Positions 60,173-64,000 of a stretch of 64,000 nucleotides of DNA are shown here, in pieces. The DNA is from Streptococcus ferus DSM 20646 (lineage in GTDB: Bacteria; Bacillota; Bacilli; Lactobacillales; Streptococcaceae): the NCBI RefSeq assembly GCF_000372425.1, contig NZ_AQVD01000005.1:35889-99888 (forward strand), written 5' to 3'. The position numbers and the translations under genes are program-made. Numbering within the stretch: the first letter of the stretch is position 1; each line of letters begins with the position of its first letter. Under the pieces are notes generated by a model that saw nothing but the letters and a program-made list of their open reading frames with translations, did no database searches and was not told the origin of the DNA.

Positions 60173-60195
60173 AGCGCCCCAAAGGGCGCTCACTC
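60173..60195 (-). terminator. Terminator of Cnm-like adhesin gene
   Basis: AGCGCCC/GGGCGCT with loop TTTG, then TATTTTT on the minus strand. No gene lies in the 60046-60231 gap. Confidence 0.85.
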
Positions 60196-60231
60196 ATCAT
60201 AAGCTGATATAGCTCAAAACCTTATATTAAC

Positions 60232-61980
60232 TTAAACCTGTGCTTTACGATAGTAATAAGCAGCAGTTAACAAGGTGAAGCCCCCTAAGACCGCCAGCCA
60301 AACGCCTGTCTCATCTCCCGTTGAAGGAAGACCTGATTTTTTAGGCTTGCTTGATGTCGTTGTACCGCTTGTCTTGGGATCACTTGGACGTGTGGTCACA
60401 GAATGAGTTGTTCCCGCTTCTGTTGTACTGGCACTTGTCGTTGACGCTGCCGTGGTAGACGTGGTGGAAGCTGTCGTAGTAGCTTCTGTGGTTGTGGTAG
60501 CAGTAGTACTTGTCGTGCTTTCCGTTGTTGCAGTGCTGCTTGCGGTGGTCTCTGTAGTGGTGGTAGTCGTTGAAGCAGCTGTGCTAGCCGTGGTAGTCTC
60601 TGTGGTCGTTGGACTTGTAGACGCCGTAGTCGTACTTGTGCTTTCCGTTGTGGTCGGAGTGGTCGTTGCAGTCGTAGTCGTGGTGGTTGATGTTGTTGTC
60701 GTAGTGGTAGTCGTGGTGGCTACCTGTTTATTGACAATCGTTTTCTCAGCAACCTTGCTTGTGCCGTCAAAGTCTGCTGGATTAACCGTGACATCTTCTG
60801 CTAAGCTATAGCCCGAAGGAGCAGAAACCTCCTTTAAGATGTATTCATCGTTCAAGAGCTGTCCGAGTGTCCCCTCACCAGACGAATCTGTTGTGATTTG
60901 TCCTACAGTTTGACCGCTTCTGACACGAATAACATCAAATACTGCATTTGCCAAAGGCTGGTTAGATTCATTGACCTTGTTAATTTTAATGGAATACACA
61001 TAACCTTCAGCCTGTCCCCCACCTTCATAGAAGGTATAAGATCTTGAAGCAGTGCTGTTAATGCTATTGTCCGTTGTCAAGGTCGCATCATTATAAAAGA
61101 TCTCGCCATCTACCGGTGTATAAGGGATTTTAGCAGAATAATAGATGCTGACCCCTTGGCTAGAATCTAAATTACCTAAGTCAACCGAGAAGGTATTACC
61201 AGATATCGTTACAGGGAAATCACTTGTCCGATCCACACCATTTTCTAAGAACCATTCACCATTTCGAGAGACCCAGTCTCCGATATGGATTTCAAAAGAT
61301 CCCTCTACATAAGAAAGAGATGTATTTTGCAAAACATCAACAACCTGAACATTGGTCATATCCTTGCCTGATGTGTTGAGAGAGAGGTGGTAACGAATCA
61401 AGCTAGGGTCGGCATCGTTTTGTTTCCAGGCAGATTTGCCAATATCATACGGAGTGGCTTCACCGACCCCTGCAAATTCATAGTTACCGCCAGAAATGAA
61501 TTTCCCATTGACGGTAACACCGAGTGGCATGGTCTGTGCATCCTGGATAACATTGTGATCCACCCGCACGTAAAAGTAGAAACTTCCCTTAATACCTGAA
61601 TGCGTCTCAACAAATTTAGTGTAAGTCAGCTTAATTTCTTTGGTCGCTTCGTCTACAACTGCTTTCGCAACCACATTGCCGTCAGCATCCTTAACATCAA
61701 AGGCTGCTGTATCTGTAAAGGTGATAATATCAGGGATCTTAACGGTAGTTGTATCTCCTTCTTTCACCTCATTATCAGGCAAAGTAAAATCTGAATTTAA
61801 GCGGAAGGTCTGCCATTGTTCGATATCCCCAGTCAGTTCATTACCAGCTTGGTCCGTGATATAGACCCTCGTAATAACATCACCTTGCTCTGCAGCTTTA
61901 ACCTGACTAGCAACCAAAGCAATCAGCCCACTAATGGCAAACAAAGCCAGAGTAGCTATCACCCATAACTTTTTTCTCAT
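60232..61980 (-). CDS. LPxTG collagen-binding adhesin (Cnm/Cbm-like) with Thr-rich stalk
   Basis: About 582 residues. The signal peptide is at the N-terminus (LWVIATLALFAISGLIALVASQVKA). The two-domain collagen-hug A region covers about 30-330 (GDTTTVKIPDIITF, GIKGSFYFYVRVDHN, RYHLSLNTSGKDMTNVQVVDVL). One Cna-B domain (SIKINKVNESNQPLANAVFDV) follows, then a stalk of ~130 residues that is almost all Thr/Ser/Ala with spaced Glu, and LPSTGDETG, a span and a basic tail. The layout is that of S. mutans Cnm/Cbm. The start is ATG 61980; a TTG at 61986 has better Shine-Dalgarno spacing and is possible. Confidence 0.92.
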   Translation of the reverse strand: MRKKLWVIATLALFAISGLIALVASQVKAAEQGDVITRVYITDQAGNELTGDIEQWQTFRLNSDFTLPDNEVKEGDTTTVKIPDIITFTDTAAFDVKDADGNVVAKAVVDEATKEIKLTYTKFVETHSGIKGSFYFYVRVDHNVIQDAQTMPLGVTVNGKFISGGNYEFAGVGEATPYDIGKSAWKQNDADPSLIRYHLSLNTSGKDMTNVQVVDVLQNTSLSYVEGSFEIHIGDWVSRNGEWFLENGVDRTSDFPVTISGNTFSVDLGNLDSSQGVSIYYSAKIPYTPVDGEIFYNDATLTTDNSINSTASRSYTFYEGGGQAEGYVYSIKINKVNESNQPLANAVFDVIRVRSGQTVGQITTDSSGEGTLGQLLNDEYILKEVSAPSGYSLAEDVTVNPADFDGTSKVAEKTIVNKQVATTTTTTTTTSTTTTTTATTTPTTTESTSTTTASTSPTTTETTTASTAASTTTTTTETTASSTATTESTTSTTATTTTEATTTASTTSTTAASTTSASTTEAGTTHSVTTRPSDPKTSGTTTSSKPKKSGLPSTGDETGVWLAVLGGFTLLTAAYYYRKAQV

Positions 61981-62010
61981 ATTCAAATAGTCTCCTTATA
62001 ATCATTCATT

Positions 62011-62040
62011 ATTTTACACTTCAAACCATGATAATGTCAA
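62011..62040 (-). promoter_or_regulatory. Promoter of Cnm-like adhesin
   Basis: TTGACA (62035-62040), 18 bp, TAAAAT (62011-62016). The boxes and spacing match those of the poly-G adhesin promoter, but the spacer is ordinary sequence. Confidence 0.8.
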
Positions 62041-62054
62041 GTTATTTAGCCGTT

Positions 62055-62918
62055 TTATTGCCGTCCGTCTTTCCCTATGACAAAAACTGCTAAAGTATCA
62101 GGTCCCACATGAGCAGAAATAACCGGCCCTAAAGGTAAAATGATGACTTCTTGAATCTCCCCATTTGACAGGAGTTCTTCTTTCAAAGATTGAGCCGACT
62201 GTTCATCATTGGAGTAGGCTACTACAGCCGTAGGGTCTTGAATATCACTAGTCGCCTGCTTCAGCATTTCCTTAATGCCTTTTTTACGGCCACGTACCTT
62301 GGCAAGGGGTACCAATTTCCCAGAAGCGTCTATCCAAAGCAAGGGTTTTATATTGACAATATTTCCCACAATGGCTGAGGTTTTTGATAAGCGTCCCCCA
62401 CGCATCAAATGGTTCAGATCATCAACCAAAAAATAAGTTCTTAAACGAGGCAGCAAATCCAGAATCATCTGCTTGGTTTCCTCAAGGCTTTTCCCTGCCT
62501 CCCTTGCCTCAGCTGCTTTAATGACTAAGAACCCCTCTCCTCCTGCTGCAGCCAAAGTGTCAACAATATCAATCCTAGCTTCCGGAAAGTCTTCTAAAAC
62601 CAATTCCCGCGCAATCATCGCTGACTGATAGGTTCCCGACAAAACAGAGGAAAAAGCTATGTAGAGAACCGGTTGATTGCTTTGGACCTGTTGGCGGAAG
62701 TAGGCCTCAAACTCACCCACATTGATCTGACTAGTGGTTGGCTTGGCTCCCTGTTTCATCTTTTCCAGTAAGCTCTCACTGTCTAAGCGGTCTGGGCCGA
62801 CAGTTTCGTAGGTTTTCCCATCCAAATTAATGGTAAGACCGATTAGGTCAATCTGGTGGGCCGCTGCCCAATCTTCCTGTAAATCAGCGGTTGAATCTGT
62901 CAAAATGCTGAAAGTCAT
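62055..62918 (-). CDS. DegV family fatty-acid-binding protein
   Basis: A 287-residue DegV protein: [52 protein letters not shown] and [24 protein letters not shown]. DegV/FakB proteins carry fatty acids to a kinase in Gram-positive bacteria; FakB function is possible but not shown here. It lies 14 bp after rlmB, so the two are co-transcribed. Confidence 0.93.
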   Translation of the reverse strand: MTFSILTDSTADLQEDWAAAHQIDLIGLTINLDGKTYETVGPDRLDSESLLEKMKQGAKPTTSQINVGEFEAYFRQQVQSNQPVLYIAFSSVLSGTYQSAMIARELVLEDFPEARIDIVDTLAAAGGEGFLVIKAAEAREAGKSLEETKQMILDLLPRLRTYFLVDDLNHLMRGGRLSKTSAIVGNIVNIKPLLWIDASGKLVPLAKVRGRKKGIKEMLKQATSDIQDPTAVVAYSNDEQSAQSLKEELLSNGEIQEVIILPLGPVISAHVGPDTLAVFVIGKDGRQ

Positions 62919-62932
62919 TTCTCTCTCCTTTG

Positions 62933-63658
62933 TTATCGATTTCGGAAAACTTCATACATTAAAATAGCTGCTGCAACACTGGCATTGAGGCTTTGAACAT
63001 GGCCATTCATAGGGATGGTAATCATCTCATCCACCTGCTTTTTGATGTTAGGCGATATTCCTTTACCTTCATTACCAATAATCAAAGCAAGCTTGCCTGA
63101 TGTATTCCATTGTGTTGCGGGTGTTCCTGCCATATCCGTTCCAAACACCCAAAAACCTTCAGCTTTGAGCTTCTCAATCGCCTGACTGAGATTTGTCGTT
63201 CGAGCAATGGGAACATGGGCAGCTGCGCCTGTTGCTGTTTTAGACACGACAGGAGTAACCCCGACGGCACGATGTTTGGGAATAATCACGCCAGTTACAT
63301 TGGTCGCATCGGCTGTCCTTAAAATGGAGCCAAAATTATGCGGATCATTCAGACCGTCTAAAACTAAAATCAGAGGATTCTCTTCCTTGTCTGCTTTGGT
63401 TAAAATAACCTCTAAATCACTATAAGCAAACTCTGCGACACGCAGTACAAAGCCCTGATGAACAGCTCCTGAAACCATCTCCGTTAGCTTTTTTTTGGAT
63501 GTCCAAGAAATGGAGACCTTTTTCTTTCGAGCCAAGTCTTTAATCTGTTCAACATTCTTGCCTCGTAAATCATCCTGTAAATAAAGTTTATTTCCTCTAT
63601 CGGTCTCCAAGCTCTCAATAACAGCGTGAACACCATAGACTATATCCGTTTTTTCCAT
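62933..63658 (-). CDS. rlmB: 23S rRNA (guanosine-2'-O-)-methyltransferase RlmB (TrmH family)
   Basis: A 241-residue SPOUT methyltransferase. An L7Ae-like N-terminal domain ([11 protein letters not shown]...) joins the TrmH domain with [49 protein letters not shown] and [26 protein letters not shown]. The last part is the knotted S-adenosylmethionine site. Confidence 0.95.
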   Translation of the reverse strand: MEKTDIVYGVHAVIESLETDRGNKLYLQDDLRGKNVEQIKDLARKKKVSISWTSKKKLTEMVSGAVHQGFVLRVAEFAYSDLEVILTKADKEENPLILVLDGLNDPHNFGSILRTADATNVTGVIIPKHRAVGVTPVVSKTATGAAAHVPIARTTNLSQAIEKLKAEGFWVFGTDMAGTPATQWNTSGKLALIIGNEGKGISPNIKKQVDEMITIPMNGHVQSLNASVAAAILMYEVFRNR

Positions 63659-63724
63659 ACCCTCATTATATCACAATTATAGGAGAAAAAAATAGCCCTT
63701 AGGCTTCAGGACTGCCAAAGGAAA

Positions 63725-63755
63725 AAAACAAAAGAGACTGCTTAATCAGTCTCTT
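63725..63755 (-). terminator. Terminator of the partial LPxTG gene
   Basis: AAGAGACTG/CAGTCTCTT, a 9-bp stem with a 6-nt loop, then a TTTTGTTTTTTT run on the minus strand. Confidence 0.88.
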
Positions 63756-63779
63756 AATGTCTCTTCCGTTTCGCGGATA

Positions 63780-64000
63780 TTAACGGCGCGTACGGTAAAA
63801 ATAAATTGCCGCCGCTACAATCACAACCACACCTATAATGGATAACCATAAGCCTGCTTGCTCTCCAGTTGATGGGAGGCCGGACTTTTTAAATGGTTTT
63901 TTCGATGTTGTTTGACTTGGATCTGATCCGGTTGATGGATCAACAGTTGCTGTGGTTGTGTTTCCTATCGTCGTGGTACTGCTGCTTGTTGCAGCGGTAC
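63780..64000 (-). CDS. LPxTG surface protein, C-terminal part (runs off the window)
   Basis: The last ~73 codons of a minus-strand gene that enters from the right edge. A Thr/Ser-rich stalk (TSSSTTTIGNTTTATVDPSTG) leads to SGLPSTGEQAG, a hydrophobic span (LWLSIIGVVVIVAAAIYF) and YRTRR. The stalk and anchor closely resemble the Cnm-like gene at 60232, so a second adhesin of the same type lies upstream of rlmB. Confidence 0.92.
   Translation of the reverse strand, partial: TAATSSSTTTIGNTTTATVDPSTGSDPSQTTSKKPFKKSGLPSTGEQAGLWLSIIGVVVIVAAAIYFYRTRR

Noticed and set aside
60452..60811. Long open frame opposite the Thr-rich stalk
   Set aside because: Antisense of ACN/GCN-rich repeats; low-complexity Val protein without a ribosome binding site.

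Overview
The window looks like chromosome from a mutans-group-type Streptococcus. The evidence is an exo-beta-fructosidase pair (fruA/fruB), an hrcA-grpE-dnaK-dnaJ operon with CIRCE operators, a streptococcal RNA polymerase delta gene starting with TTG, KxGKxW-type and LPxTG surface proteins, and a Cnm-like threonine-rich adhesin. The species cannot be fixed by reading alone; FruA and FruB lengths are close to those I recall for S. mutans, but the proteins read as a relative.

Positions 1-26.9 kb are ordinary core genome: tRNA-Leu, pyrG with a CTP-type attenuator leader, rpoE, tig, mscS, a truA-pdxK-ECF-UPF0340 operon, a PhnB-like gene, the heat-shock operon, fructan hydrolases, a cell-wall hydrolase cluster, a PFL/ACT pair, a lipid kinase and an HdiR-type self-cleaving repressor.

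Positions 27.2-59.1 kb are a composite genomic island inserted at the 3' end of rpsI. A 17-codon copy of the rpsI 3' end, followed by the probable native rpsI terminator, lies at 27168-27218. The intact rpsI lies at 59050. A perfect 26-bp direct repeat (27193-27218 and 59075-59100) marks the two ends. Inside are at least three units. Unit 1 (27.2-48.9 kb) is heavily decayed (Fic, peptidase S51, ABC transporter, IS3 and integrase remnants) but keeps intact cargo: a ClbS/DfsB-like protein, a CDF transporter, a PsiE-like membrane protein, a CPBP protease, a hypothiocyanous-acid-reductase-like flavoprotein and a 1377-residue Cna-B LPxTG adhesin. Unit 2 (48.9-52.9 kb) holds a BusR-like c-di-AMP regulator next to a complete Asp23/Gls24-AmaP stress operon. 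Unit 3 (52.9-59.1 kb) is a compact mobilizable element with MazEF, an XRE repressor, an oriT-like dyad, a MOBT/Rep_trans relaxase, an excisionase and an intact tyrosine integrase.

Positions 59.1-64 kb return to core genome: rpsI-rplM behind an L13-type leader, then two LPxTG adhesins (the second cut by the window end) around degV and rlmB.

The most striking signal is a run of 14 G (minus strand) filling the spacer between a TTGACT -35 and a TAAAAT -10 directly upstream of the island Cna-B adhesin. This is the geometry of a slipped-strand, phase-variable promoter. The BusR/Gls24 pairing, with BusR-like half-sites at the operon promoter, is the second candidate regulatory system.
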